From the NCBI GenBank assembly GCA_020633975.1, contig JACKCR010000002.1:1550001-1614000 (forward strand): a stretch of DNA of 64,000 nt, written 5' to 3'. Below are positions 19,543-29,327 of this stretch, in pieces. Made by a program: the position numbers and the translations under genes. A model generated the notes under the pieces. It saw only the letters and a list, made by a program, of their open reading frames with translations. It was not told where the DNA came from and made no database searches. The stretch comes from Candidatus Eiseniibacteriota bacterium. GTDB lineage: Bacteria; Eisenbacteria; RBG-16-71-46; CAIMUX01. Each line of letters starts with the position of its first letter. The stretch's first letter is position 1.

Positions 19543-20988
19543 ATGAAGGGAATCGTGGTCGGGGCAGGCGGGACGACCCGTGAGCTTCTGAGACGCCTTG
19601 GCCCGGCCTGGGAAATCACCGTCATCGAACAGGATCGCACTCGACTGGACCTGGCCCGGGCGATCCGGCCGTTTCGCGCCCTTCCCGGAGACGGATCGAG
19701 TCGGGTCGTCTTGCAGCGCGCCGGCCTTGCGGATGCGGATGCTCTGGTTGCAGCGACGAACGATGACGAAGTGAACCTCGAAGTCTGTCGGCTCGCACGC
19801 GAAGCAGGAATTCCTCGGGTCGTCGCGATCTCGGCGGATCCCGAGCGGATCACGGACTACCGAGACCTCCAGGTCCCCTCCTTCTCTCCAGATCGCCTCA
19901 CCGCTCGCCGGCTCGAAGAGGGGCTCGAGTCCCGCAAAGTGAGTTCGCAGTCCTTCGCGCGGGGACGGGCCGAGGCGATCGAGTTCGAGGTCGCCGAGAG
20001 TTCGGCCGTACGCGGACGTTCCCTCAAGGAACTCCGGGCCCGGAGCTGGGTCGTGGGAGCCGTCCTCCGGGGAGAGCAGCTCCTCATCCCGCACGGCGAC
20101 ACTGTGTTCGAGGCCGGGGATCTCGTGACCGTCGTCGGATCGGGCGCGGACTTCGCGGAGATCGTCCGGACGTTCACCTCCGGTCGGGCCCGCTTCCCAC
20201 TCGACTTCGGCAAAGGAGTCGCGCTCGCGCTCGAGAACACCGACATGGAGCCGACGCTGAAGGAGGCGGCGGCATTCGTGCAGAGCACTCGAGCGTCTTC
20301 CCTGGTCCTCGTCCACAAAGACCCGAACGCAACCCGGGACGAGGACGAACGCCAGCGTATCGAGAAGCTGGTGGAGAACGCGCGCAGCATCGCGGGCGGA
20401 ACCGAACTCGAGGCGAGACCTGTTTCGGCCCTTCCGACGAACGCACTTGTACAGACCGCCGCGGACGAGAGCGTCGGCGTCATCGTTCGCCCCCTGAGGC
20501 CGACGAGCTCACCGATCGGTTTCCTCAAGGCCCGGCGTGCCATCGATCTGGCCAGAAAGACCGAGACTCCGGTGCTGGTCTCCCGTGGCACCTTCCCTTA
20601 CCAGAGAGTGCTGGTTCCGGCGCGCCGGACGAAGGCGGGGAGGTCCGCCGCGCGAACCGCCATCGACATCGCAGTTCAGGTCGGCGCGGAGTTGACGGCC
20701 ATCGCCGCCGTGGAGCCGGCTTTCCTCGCTTCGCCCGAGGCCGGCCATGAGGCCAGACTCGCCATCGGATTCGTCCGCGAAGAGGCCACGGTACTGGGGC
20801 AGCACGTCAAAGGCAGGATCCGCCGGGGAAATCCTGGACGGGTGCTGCTCGGCGCGATCCGCGAAGGGTCGGATCTGGTCGTGCTCGGAATCGATCTACA
20901 CCCGAAGAACCGGTTCCAATTGAGCATCGCGGCGTACCTCGTCGCTCAGTCGCCTTCATCGATTCTCATCGTGCCGTCCCGAGAGTAA
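19543..20988 (+). CDS. TrkA-like RCK protein fused to universal-stress-protein domains
   Basis: The ATG at 19543 (GGGGGTGGA before it) is preferred to an in-frame TTG at 19519. The 481-residue product starts with a Rossmann RCK_N domain (IVVGAGGTTRELLRRLG; acidic IEQD at the end of beta-2), then an RCK_C domain (about 140-210, VRGRSLKELRARSWVVGAVLR...FEAGDLVTVVGS). The C-terminal half has two Usp-like halves, the second with RVLVPARRTKAGRSAARTAIDIA and ending SSILIVPSRE. TrkA/KtrA proteins gate potassium channels or transporters by nucleotide binding. It is 7 nt upstream of a CPA-type antiporter gene, its likely client. The TrkA-Usp combination suggests ion flux under energy or stress control. 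Confidence 0.85.
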   Translation: MKGIVVGAGGTTRELLRRLGPAWEITVIEQDRTRLDLARAIRPFRALPGDGSSRVVLQRAGLADADALVAATNDDEVNLEVCRLAREAGIPRVVAISADPERITDYRDLQVPSFSPDRLTARRLEEGLESRKVSSQSFARGRAEAIEFEVAESSAVRGRSLKELRARSWVVGAVLRGEQLLIPHGDTVFEAGDLVTVVGSGADFAEIVRTFTSGRARFPLDFGKGVALALENTDMEPTLKEAAAFVQSTRASSLVLVHKDPNATRDEDERQRIEKLVENARSIAGGTELEARPVSALPTNALVQTAADESVGVIVRPLRPTSSPIGFLKARRAIDLARKTETPVLVSRGTFPYQRVLVPARRTKAGRSAARTAIDIAVQVGAELTAIAAVEPAFLASPEAGHEARLAIGFVREEATVLGQHVKGRIRRGNPGRVLLGAIREGSDLVVLGIDLHPKNRFQLSIAAYLVAQSPSSILIVPSRE

Positions 20989-20995
20989 GCGGACC

Positions 20996-22192
20996 GTGAA
21001 CGAAGCAACGACACTCATCCTCATCGCCGCAGGTGCGCTCGTCCTCCCTCTCTTGGCGGGGCGGATGCTCGTGCCGGCCGTAGTGCTCGAAATCCTCTTC
21101 GGTGTCGTGATGGGACCGAACGGGCTGGGATGGATCGAACACTCCGAGCTCCTCGACTTTCTCGCCGAGTTCGGCTTCTTCCTCCTCATGTTCCTCTCGG
21201 GATTCGAGATCGACTTCGGAAAGCTAGGGCGCCAAGGACCGGGTCAGATCTCAGTCGCGCTGGTCGTCTTCGCCTCGACCTTGGGGCTTTCGTTCTTCTT
21301 CTCGAAACAGCTCGGGCACGGTCCGTTCGTGACCTTCCTCCTCGCTACCACCTCGATGGGTCTCGTAGTCCCCACCCTCCGCGCCACGCGGAGGACACAA
21401 ACGCCACTCGGGCAGGCGATCCTGATCTGCGCGGCACTCGCAGACTTTCTCACCATGATCGGCGTCACGGTGTTCGCCCTCGCCTACGAGCACGGGGTGG
21501 GATGGCAGCTCATGAAGGTGCCTGCACTCTTCGCCATCATCGCGGTCGTGCTCCTAGCACTTCGTCAGACCGCGTACTGGTATCCCGAGAAGTTCGAACG
21601 GCTCTTCCGTCCGGACGATCCGGACGAGATGGGGATCCGCACCAGCCTCGCGCTCCTCTTCGTGTTCGTCGGCCTGTCTCTCGCCTTCGACGTCGAACCG
21701 ATCCTGGGAGCCTTCCTCGCCGGAACCGTCTTCTCTCTCGTCTTCCGACACCGAGGATCCTTGGAGCGAGAGCTCTCCGGCTTCTCCTTCGGGTTCCTCA
21801 TCCCGATCTTCTTCATCAACGTCGGGGTCGGATTCGACGTGTCCGCGCTGTTCGATCCGACGGCACTGATCCACGGCGGACTCATCCTCGCCGCAGCGCT
21901 CACCGTGAAGCTCTTCCCCTCGCTTCTCCTCGTACTGCGAGGCATCTCCCTCCGGGACAGCATCGCTGCCGGCGCCCTGCTCTCGGCCCGGCTCAGCCTC
22001 GTGATCGCCGTAGCGTCACTCGGCGTCCGGCTCGGGCTCCTCGGACGCGACCTGCAGGCGGAAGTGATCCTTCTCGCCGCCGTGACGACGACGTTCGCGC
22101 CCACCGTGTTCCGGCTCCTCTGCCCACCGCTCGGAAACGACGGGTCCCGCCCGCACTCGATCGAGCCGTTCCGGGACTTCGGAGACGTCTGA
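20996..22192 (+). CDS. Cation:proton antiporter, CPA2/KefB-like
   Basis: The 398-residue protein has about 11-12 transmembrane helices of the Na/H exchanger fold: PAVVLEILFGVVMGPNGLGWI early, LLMFLSGFEIDFGKL (the conserved acidic helix of CPA2), and PILGAFLAGTVFSLVF later. It lacks an RCK domain of its own; that part is probably supplied by the TrkA-Usp protein encoded 7 bp upstream. The start GTG has only a weak ribosome site, fitting coupling to the upstream gene. K+ or Na+ as substrate cannot be settled from sequence. Converges on the phosphofructokinase gene. Confidence 0.87.
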   Translation: MNEATTLILIAAGALVLPLLAGRMLVPAVVLEILFGVVMGPNGLGWIEHSELLDFLAEFGFFLLMFLSGFEIDFGKLGRQGPGQISVALVVFASTLGLSFFFSKQLGHGPFVTFLLATTSMGLVVPTLRATRRTQTPLGQAILICAALADFLTMIGVTVFALAYEHGVGWQLMKVPALFAIIAVVLLALRQTAYWYPEKFERLFRPDDPDEMGIRTSLALLFVFVGLSLAFDVEPILGAFLAGTVFSLVFRHRGSLERELSGFSFGFLIPIFFINVGVGFDVSALFDPTALIHGGLILAAALTVKLFPSLLLVLRGISLRDSIAAGALLSARLSLVIAVASLGVRLGLLGRDLQAEVILLAAVTTTFAPTVFRLLCPPLGNDGSRPHSIEPFRDFGDV

Positions 22193-22221
22193 CCTACGCC
22201 GTCAGTCTGGTCAGGTCACCG

Positions 22222-23322
22222 TCAGTCGTCGCCGAGACAGATCCCCATCTCGCGAGCCGTCACGACGATGTCGCTGTCGAGTGGCACCGTCTTCATCCGG
22301 ATCGCCTCGGAGAGCGGCACGGTGAGGACCTGAGGCGGGTCGAGCGCGACCATCACCCCGAACTGCCGGTCGGCGACGGTGCGTACCGCGGCGGCCCCGA
22401 ACCGCATGGCGATGAGACGGTCCGTCGGAGTGGGCCGGTGGCCTCGCTGGAGATGTCCCAACACGACGGAGCGGGTTTCCTTCCCGGTCTGCGCCTCGAT
22501 CTCCCGCGCGAGAACCTCCGCGATCCCTCCCAGCCGCACCTCGGTGCGACTCTCGTCGGCCTCCGCCTTGATCACGCGCTCTCCCCCGACCTGTGCGCCT
22601 TCGGCCACGACGACGATGCTGAATCGCCGACCTGCGAGCTGACGGCGCTCGATCTTCCGGCACACGTTCTCGATCTGGAACGGGATCTCGGGAATGAGGA
22701 TCGCGTCGGCTCCACCAGCGATCCCCGCATGGAGCGCGATCCAGCCCGCGTAGCGGCCCATGACTTCCACGACGAAGACACGCTCGTGGGCTTCCGCCGT
22801 CGCGTGAAGGGAGTCGATCGCTTCCGTGGCAGCCCGCACCGCAGTGTCGAAACCGAAGGTGAGGACCGTGCCGCTCAAGTCGTTGTCGATCGTCTTGGGG
22901 ACGCCGACGACCGGGATGCCCTTCTCGCCGAGCTGATTCGCGATGGTGAGAGAGCCGTCGCCGCCGATCGAGACCAGAGCATCGAGACCGAGACGGTGGA
23001 AGTTCTTCACGAGTTCGTCGGACCGATCGACCTTGTCGAACGTCCCATCCCCCTTGGGAACGGGATAGGCGAACGGATTCCCTCGATTCGTCGTGCCGAG
23101 GATCGTTCCGGAGAGGTGACCGATGCCGCGGACGGCATCTCGAGTCAGAGGCAGGATCTCCCGGGTATCGAACAGTCCCTCCAGCCCGCGCTTGATTCCG
23201 TACACCTCCCACCCACGCTGGATGGCGCAGAGGGTGACCGTGCGGATCACAGCGTTGAGCCCGGGCGCGTCTCCCCCTCCCGTGCTCACTCCAATACAGC
23301 GGATCGGTCTCGACGAATCCAT
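22222..23322 (-). CDS. pfkA: 6-phosphofructokinase (group III type, predicted ATP-dependent)
   Basis: The 366-residue product has all PFK-A landmarks: STGGGDAPGLNAVI (11-26), GTTNRGNPF (about 76-84), SIGGDGS (about 117-123), PKTIDNDL (about 142-149), MGRYAGWIAL and LGHLQRGHRPTPTDR. The residue after GGD is Gly (as in ATP enzymes), while Lys precedes TIDND (as in PPi-type and group III enzymes). The Gly plus Lys pair is known from ATP-dependent group III PFKs. The ATG has a GGAGGAG ribosome site. Catalyses phosphorylation of fructose 6-phosphate in glycolysis. PPi use would need assay. Confidence 0.94.
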   Translation of the reverse strand: MDSSRPIRCIGVSTGGGDAPGLNAVIRTVTLCAIQRGWEVYGIKRGLEGLFDTREILPLTRDAVRGIGHLSGTILGTTNRGNPFAYPVPKGDGTFDKVDRSDELVKNFHRLGLDALVSIGGDGSLTIANQLGEKGIPVVGVPKTIDNDLSGTVLTFGFDTAVRAATEAIDSLHATAEAHERVFVVEVMGRYAGWIALHAGIAGGADAILIPEIPFQIENVCRKIERRQLAGRRFSIVVVAEGAQVGGERVIKAEADESRTEVRLGGIAEVLAREIEAQTGKETRSVVLGHLQRGHRPTPTDRLIAMRFGAAAVRTVADRQFGVMVALDPPQVLTVPLSEAIRMKTVPLDSDIVVTAREMGICLGDD

Positions 23323-23661
23323 CGTCCTCTCCTCCTTCAGGGCATCCCGCCCTCGCGGGGCATCCTAGAGGAGGGCTCGTCACGAATCGACCGGATCCGT
23401 AGCTCGATCGCCCTTCCCACCGATCGGACCCGGTTCGAGATTGCCCCCCAGAAACCAGTTGTTTCGACTGGCCCTTGGGTCAGTCGTCCGGCCGCTCCCC
23501 GCCGCCGTCCGACAAAGTGGAACGACAAGTCAGAAAAGGAGATGCCGAGCCTGGCCCTCGCGTGACGGCGCGACTATGTGTTACTCTCATTTGCGGTTCG
23601 CGAGGGCGTACCCCGTCCTCGGAGCAGTGCAGAGACAATTTTCACCCACCGGGAGATTCCA
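23323..23661. other. Divergent intergenic region before the candidate selenoprotein gene
   Basis: 339 bp between pfk (minus) and the secreted thioredoxin-like gene (plus). No coding frame is convincing. A TATGTG/TTACTCT AT-rich patch at 23576-23586 could be the -10 region of the plus-strand gene. A GGGAG ribosome site for it lies at 23651-23655. Confidence 0.4.
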
Positions 23662-25669
23662 ATGAACCGTTTGCTCTCGTTTGCCGGCGCGTTCCTGGCA
23701 CTCGTGCTTTGGAGCAGCCTTTCGCTAGCGTCCGTCCCCAAGAAAGTATTCGGAGAGGAGTTCGGAGCGAGCTGGTGAACGTTCTGCCCATACGCGCGGT
23801 GCGCGATGCAGCAGATGGAATCCGAGTTCGCTGGTCAGTTCATCCACGTCGACACGCACGTCTCCGGGGACCTCTGGACCTCCGGCACGACTTCTGAACT
23901 CTCCGCCCGTGGCTCCCGCTACGGCGTGAGCGGCATCCCCGACGTCTGGTTCGACGGAACCACGCGTGTGACCGGTGCAGGAAGCTGCGCGAGTGCAGCG
24001 TCGAGCTACCGGACCCGCAATCAACAACATCATCAGCACTAGCGGCGGCGTGACTCCGATCGACCTTTCGGTCGTGATGGAGATCGTCGGCGACCAGGCC
24101 ACCATCACCGGTACGGCAGAGCTGGTCGACAACGTCTCCCTCCCGGCACTGCAGATGACGCTCTTCCTCGTCGAGGATCCGGTCATCGACTGCTGTGACG
24201 CACACGGCGGCGACACCTACCACTCGATCAGCCGTGGAATCCGTTCCGCGACGATCACGCCGACCTTCGGCGGCGGCACGGTGCAGGCACAGCAGACCTG
24301 GACGGTCGATCCGGCCTGGGTCTCCGGCAACCTGTACGCGGTCGGTGTGGTAGAGAACGTCGCGGCTCCGCGGACGATCCACCAGTCGGCGCAGTTCCGG
24401 AACTTCCTCAAGATCGAGTTCGACCAGGGGATCGCGTCCGCTCCGAACGGAAACGGCGTGATCGAGGTTCCGGGCACGATCACCAACGGCAACGAGGCCG
24501 CAGACCTCTTCGACCTCAGCACCAGCGGTGAGGAAGCCTGGACCTACGAGTTCCAGCTCTCGGGCGACCCGAACTGGTACACGACGGCGACGATCTCGCT
24601 GGCCTCCGGCGAGTCTCGTGACGTGACCTTCCGCGTCTCCACCGACGGCACCGTGACCCAGGCGAATGCGTTCCTGAGCGCGGCCGCCCAGAACTCGGTG
24701 TTCTCGACGTCGGGCCTGCTGCGGATCTTCAACGGATCACCGGCCATCCTGCTCGTGGACGCAGACGGAAACGGCGCGTACGAAGTGCCGTTCCAGGACG
24801 CGATCCCTGCGCTCGGATACCTCCACGACTTCTACCAGGCTTCGTCCGGCCAAGGCCCGTCCGCGGTCGCCATGACCGGCTACGACCTCGTCGTGTGGGA
24901 GACCGGCTTCGTCGTGAGCCCGATGGCGGCAAGCGTCGGTGAGGGGCTCCAGGAGTACCTGAACAACGGAGGCTCGCTCCTCCTCTCGTCCATGGGCTTC
25001 CTCTCCTCGCAGGCCAACACCCCCGAGCTCCGCGCTCTCCTCGGCGTCGACAGCTATGTCTCCGACACCAAGGCGGCGCAGGCGATCGGTCAGTCTGGCG
25101 ACCCGATCTCCGATGGCACGGCCTACGCGCTGGTCTGGCCGACCCAGTCGTCCGACCGGACGGACACGGTCAACCCGGCCGGAACCGCTGCGACCGTCTA
25201 TCGGAACCAGAACGGTGACTCGAACGTCATCCGGAACGAGCCCGCAGGCGGCAACCGGATCGTCTTCTCGTCCATCCAGCACACCGCGTTCGACGCCGGT
25301 GCGCAGGAAGTGGCCGAGCTGATGATCTCCTGGCTCGCCGGCGGACAGGATCCGGCCGACGCTCCGGAGTCGATCCCGACCGTTTCCAAGGTCATGGGCG
25401 CGACCCCGAACCCGTTCTCGCCGAACACGAACCTGTCGTTCGCGCTCAGCGACTGGGCCGCTGCACAGGACGTCTCGCTCCGCATCGTCGATGCCGGCGG
25501 CCGAATCGTGCAGACGCTGGTTCAGGGTCGCCTCGAGCCGGGCCGTCACGACGTGAGCTGGGATGGCCGCGACGCAACCGGTCGCTCCGTCCCGAGCGGT
25601 GTCTACTTCGGACTCCTTCAGACTGCCGACGGCGACGTCCAGACGAAGGTGACGAAGCTCTCCCGCTAG
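23662..25669 (+). CDS. Candidate secreted selenoprotein: thioredoxin-like (UxxC), amidotransferase-like and FlgD-like domains; contains +1 frameshift
   Basis: ATG 23662 has a GGGAG ribosome site and starts a signal peptide (FLALVLWSSLSLA). The frame reads EEFGASW, then TGA (23776-23778, codon 39), then TFCPYARCAMQQM. In Omp28/thioredoxin-like homologues this segment is a W-C-x-x-C motif, so the UGA stands in for the first Cys (U39-T-F-C42). Downstream in the same frame is a typical thioredoxin cis-Pro loop (GVSGIPDVWFDG). A 13-bp hairpin with a GGT apical loop starts 5 nt after the UGA, like bacterial SECIS elements. At 24014-24016 a CCC run breaks the frame; removing one C joins SSYRTAINNIIST smoothly to the rest. 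Later come a class-I-amidotransferase-like region (ILLVDADGNGAYE...GGSLLLSSMG) and a FlgD-like sorting domain. Total about 668 residues. A decayed pseudogene or read errors remain possible. Confidence 0.6.
23776..23815 (+). promoter_or_regulatory. In-frame UGA with SECIS-like stem-loop
   Basis: After UGA (23776-23778) a stem starts at 23783. TCTGC (23783-23787) pairs with GCAGA (23811-23815), CAT (23789-23791) with ATG (23806-23808), and CGCGC (23793-23797) with GCGCG (23801-23805); the apical loop is GGT (23798-23800) and A23792 is a bulge. Bacterial SECIS elements are short stem-loops directly 3' of the UGA with G at the start of the apical loop, as here. The stem lies inside coding sequence, also as expected. 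Confidence 0.5.
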
Positions 25670-25691
25670 TCGAAGTTCGGTTTCACCGAAG

Positions 25692-25729
25692 CGAAAAGCC
25701 CGGCGCCATCGCGTCGGGCTTTTCGTTTG
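25692..25729 (+). terminator. Rho-independent terminator after the candidate selenoprotein gene
   Basis: CGAAAAGCCCG (25692-25702) and CGGGCTTTTCG (25715-25725) form an 11-bp perfect stem with a 12-nt loop, with T-rich sequence on the 3' side (TTTTCGTTTG). It lies 23 bp after the stop at 25669. Confidence 0.9.
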
Positions 25730-25870
25730 CAAGCAAGTGGAGCGAATCTGAGCCGCACAGGTCGTGCTCCAGACGAAGCCACGACGACTTGGCGGCAAGA
25801 CACTCAAAGTCCGGAAGCACTGCGCGGAAAATGCAGTCCGAAGGTGAGCCTGGAAGCGTGATCCCAAACG

Positions 25871-26005
25871 CGAGTCCGCGAAGCGCCATCCCAAGCGCAA
25901 GTCCGCGAAGCGCGCTCTCGAGCGCGAGTCCGCGAAGCGCGATCCCAAGCGCAAGTCCGCGAAGCGCGATCCCAAGCGCGAGTCCGCGAAGCGCGATCCG
26001 AGGCA
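25871..26005. repeat. 27-bp tandem repeat, five copies
   Basis: Units start at 25871, 25898, 25925, 25952 and 25979, with the common core AGTCCGCGAAGCGC and a variable linker (ATCCCAAGCG or CTCTCGAGCG). Because the period is divisible by three, all frames stay open across it, producing false coding frames on both strands. It lies between the selenoprotein gene terminator and the 3' end of the ATP synthase operon. Confidence 0.9.
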
Positions 26006-26067
26006 CCGGCGTAACGAACTCCGCACGCCCAACCACCCGAAGGAAACGCCCCGCCAACTCCCACCCG

Positions 26068-26097
26068 CAGGCTTGCGAGCCCCGCTCGCAAGCCCTG
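26068..26097. repeat. Strong inverted repeat downstream of atpC
   Basis: GGCTTGCGAG (26070-26079) and CTCGCAAGCC (26085-26094) form a perfect 10-bp stem with a 5-nt loop. No T run follows on either strand, so it may be an mRNA-stabilising or protein-binding element rather than an intrinsic terminator. Confidence 0.7.
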
Positions 26098-26130
26098 CGC
26101 GCCGACCCGCCACAAACGCAAGTCCGCGCT

Positions 26131-26165
26131 CAGCTGCGAGCCGAGTCCTCGAGGCTCGTCAGCTG
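26131..26165 (-). repeat. Hairpin element A at the 3' end of the atp operon
   Basis: CAGCTG-CGAGCC (26131-26142), 10-nt loop, GGCTCG-T-CAGCTG (26153-26165): a 12-bp stem with one bulged T, 18 bp after the atpC stop. A close relative with the same outer arms follows atpG (28407-28435), so it is a dispersed element placed at gene ends. Confidence 0.65.
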
Positions 26166-26183
26166 CAGCGCCAGGCCTGGTCG

Positions 26184-26591
26184 CTACCGCCCCCCGTGTA
26201 CGTGTATCCGGTTGAGGGCCCGGTTGAGGGCTTCCGAAGCGCGCGGAACGTCCCAGAGCTTGCCGCCCTCGTCGATCCGCTTCCGCGCGCGCTCTGCAGC
26301 TTTCTTCGCCCGCTCGACGTCGATCTCCTCGAGCGTCTCCATCGCGTCTGCGAGGAGGATCGCCTTGTTGTTCGACACTTCGAGGAAGCCACCGGAGAGC
26401 GCGTAGACGTGCGTCTGCCCGCCCTCCGTCTTCACCGTGAGCTTTCCCGGCGCAAGCGCCGCGATGAGCGGCGCGTGGTGCGCGAGCACTCCGAGATACC
26501 CTTCGCTACCCGGGACCACGATCGAGGTGACTTCCTCGTCGAGGAGCGTCCGGGTGGGCGTGATCACGGAGAGATGGAACGTCGCTGCCAT
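26184..26591 (-). CDS. atpC: ATP synthase F1 subunit epsilon
   Basis: The ATG at 26591 is chosen over an in-frame TTG at 26600 because it starts the conserved MAATFHLSVITPTRTL and has AAGGGTTGA before it. The 135-residue product has the beta-sandwich N-terminal domain (VVPGSEGYLGVLAHHAPLIAALAPG) and a C-terminal helical pair (RAKKAAERARKRIDEG). Epsilon couples rotor to catalytic head and can inhibit ATP hydrolysis. The gene starts 5 bp after the atpD stop codon and ends the operon. Confidence 0.95.
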   Translation of the reverse strand: MAATFHLSVITPTRTLLDEEVTSIVVPGSEGYLGVLAHHAPLIAALAPGKLTVKTEGGQTHVYALSGGFLEVSNNKAILLADAMETLEEIDVERAKKAAERARKRIDEGGKLWDVPRASEALNRALNRIHVHGGR

Positions 26592-26596
26592 TCGGA

Positions 26597-28087
<1,491 letters not shown>

Positions 28088-28340
28088 CTATCGAAACCGT
28101 GTCGCGGGGCCCAGCTACAAAGCCCCGCATGTCACTTCCGCATGCCGACTCTGACGTCGGCCGCGCTCTGCACACCGGCCCTCGCCGCGCGTGCCCTCCT
28201 CCCCACCACCACGAAGTAGGGCCCCTGCCCCACCCAAAACTCGCCCGCGGGCGGAGACCCGCCTACTTCGACCGGCGGCCCCAATCGGTCCCGCCAAACT
28301 CACCGCTGGGCCCCAACCGCCCCCCCAACCTCACCCCGAT

Positions 28341-28369
28341 CACCCGCAGGCCCAAAGGCCTGCCGGGTG
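28341..28369 (-). repeat. Stable hairpin in the atpG-atpD spacer
   Basis: CACCCGCAGGCC (28341-28352) pairs with GGCCTGCCGGGTG (28357-28369), 12 bp with one bulged G and a CAAA loop. On the minus strand it is not followed by a T run, so it is not a classical terminator; it could slow RNase decay or attenuate read-through into atpD. Confidence 0.7.
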
Positions 28370-28406
28370 CATCGCGCTCCCAACGAAGACTCCGACGACG
28401 CCCGGT

Positions 28407-28435
28407 CAGCTGCGAGGCGCCAGCCTCGTCAGCTG
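28407..28435 (-). repeat. Hairpin element B after atpG
   Basis: CAGCTG-CGAGGC (28407-28418), GCCA loop, GCCTCG-T-CAGCTG (28423-28435). Both outer arms, the bulged T and the flanking CAGCG match element A after atpC, although the loops differ in length. Compensatory change in the inner stem (GGC/GCC versus GCC/GGC) supports conserved structure. Confidence 0.65.
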
Positions 28436-28453
28436 CAGCGGGCGCCCCCCACC

Positions 28454-29308
28454 CTACTTGAGAGCTTCAGCGCCGCCCACGATATCCAAGATCTCCTTCG
28501 TGATCGCCGCCTGACGCATCCGGTTTGCCTGGAGCGACAGGTTTCCGAGCACTTCCTTCGCGTTCTTCGTCGCCGCGCCCATCGCGAGCATCCGGGCCGC
28601 GTGTTCGGACGCGATCGACTCGGCCATGGCCTGGAGCACCCGGTTCTGCACGTATCGTGGGAGCAGGGTGTCGAAGATCCTCTCCGGGCTCGGCTCGAAG
28701 ATGTAGCCGGCGACCGCACCTTCCGCATCCTCCCTGGGGACGATCGGGAGCAAGTCCTCGATGACCACCTCCCTGGATGCGACGGTGCGGAATTTCGTGT
28801 ACATGAGCTGGACCTTGTCGGTCTTGCCCGCAATGAACGCATTGGTCAGCTCGAGCGCAAGGAGACGTGCCTTCTCGAAGTCGAGCTGGTCACCGAGCTG
28901 CGGAACCTTCCCGTCGATCGTCCAGTCGCGCTTTCCGAAGTAGAGGTTCGCACGCCGACCGACCGGGTAGAGGCTGACGCCCCGCCTCGCCTCGGCCTCG
29001 AACTGACGCTCGAGTTGGCGGAAGACATTCATGTTGAACGATCCGCAGAGGCCCTTGTCAGAAGCGACGACGACGAGAGACGTCGTCTCCACTGGCCGCT
29101 GCTCGAAGAGCGGATGCGATAGAGTCGCCGCGGCCGCGGCTAGGCTCTGGAGCATCTCTGATGTCTTCTGAGCATAGGGCCTGGAGGCGAGGGCACGGCC
29201 CTGGGCGCGGCGGAGCTTCGCCGCCGCCACCATCTCCATCGCCTTCGTGATCTGCTGCGTGTTCTTGATCGAACGGATCCGTCGACGCAGCTGCTTGAGG
29301 GTCGCCAC
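28454..29308 (-). CDS. atpG: ATP synthase F1 subunit gamma
   Basis: The 284-residue product begins MATLKQLRRRIRSIKNTQQITKAMEMVAAAKLRRAQ-type (the conserved N-terminal gamma helix; shown in parts RRIRSIKNTQQIT and MEMVAAAKL) and ends with the conserved C-terminal helix (ATKNAKEVLGNLSLQANRMRQAAIT). A SDKGLCGSFN motif (about 93-102) is family-typical. Gamma is the central rotor shaft of F1. Start GTG with GGGGAGAG before it; 19 bp downstream of atpA. Confidence 0.97.
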   Translation of the reverse strand: MATLKQLRRRIRSIKNTQQITKAMEMVAAAKLRRAQGRALASRPYAQKTSEMLQSLAAAAATLSHPLFEQRPVETTSLVVVASDKGLCGSFNMNVFRQLERQFEAEARRGVSLYPVGRRANLYFGKRDWTIDGKVPQLGDQLDFEKARLLALELTNAFIAGKTDKVQLMYTKFRTVASREVVIEDLLPIVPREDAEGAVAGYIFEPSPERIFDTLLPRYVQNRVLQAMAESIASEHAARMLAMGAATKNAKEVLGNLSLQANRMRQAAITKEILDIVGGAEALK

Positions 29309-29327
29309 TTACGCTCTCCCCTGTCCC

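Noticed and set aside
21130-23565. 811-codon open frame across the antiporter and pfk genes
   Set aside because: It overlaps two well-identified genes in another frame or strand; its Arg/Pro/His-rich translation is typical of a GC-rich shadow.
23776-23778. Genetic-code change (UGA read as Trp or Gly genome-wide)
   Set aside because: TGA terminates many clear genes here, including ATGA/GTGA overlaps, so global reassignment does not fit.
25789-26406. Open frame over the 27-bp array
   Set aside because: Open only because the period is a multiple of three; it runs into antisense atpC and lacks a ribosome site.
28115-28303. Small frame in the atpG-atpD spacer
   Set aside because: No ribosome site and a low-complexity Gly/Arg translation; the region is better explained as leader/hairpin DNA.
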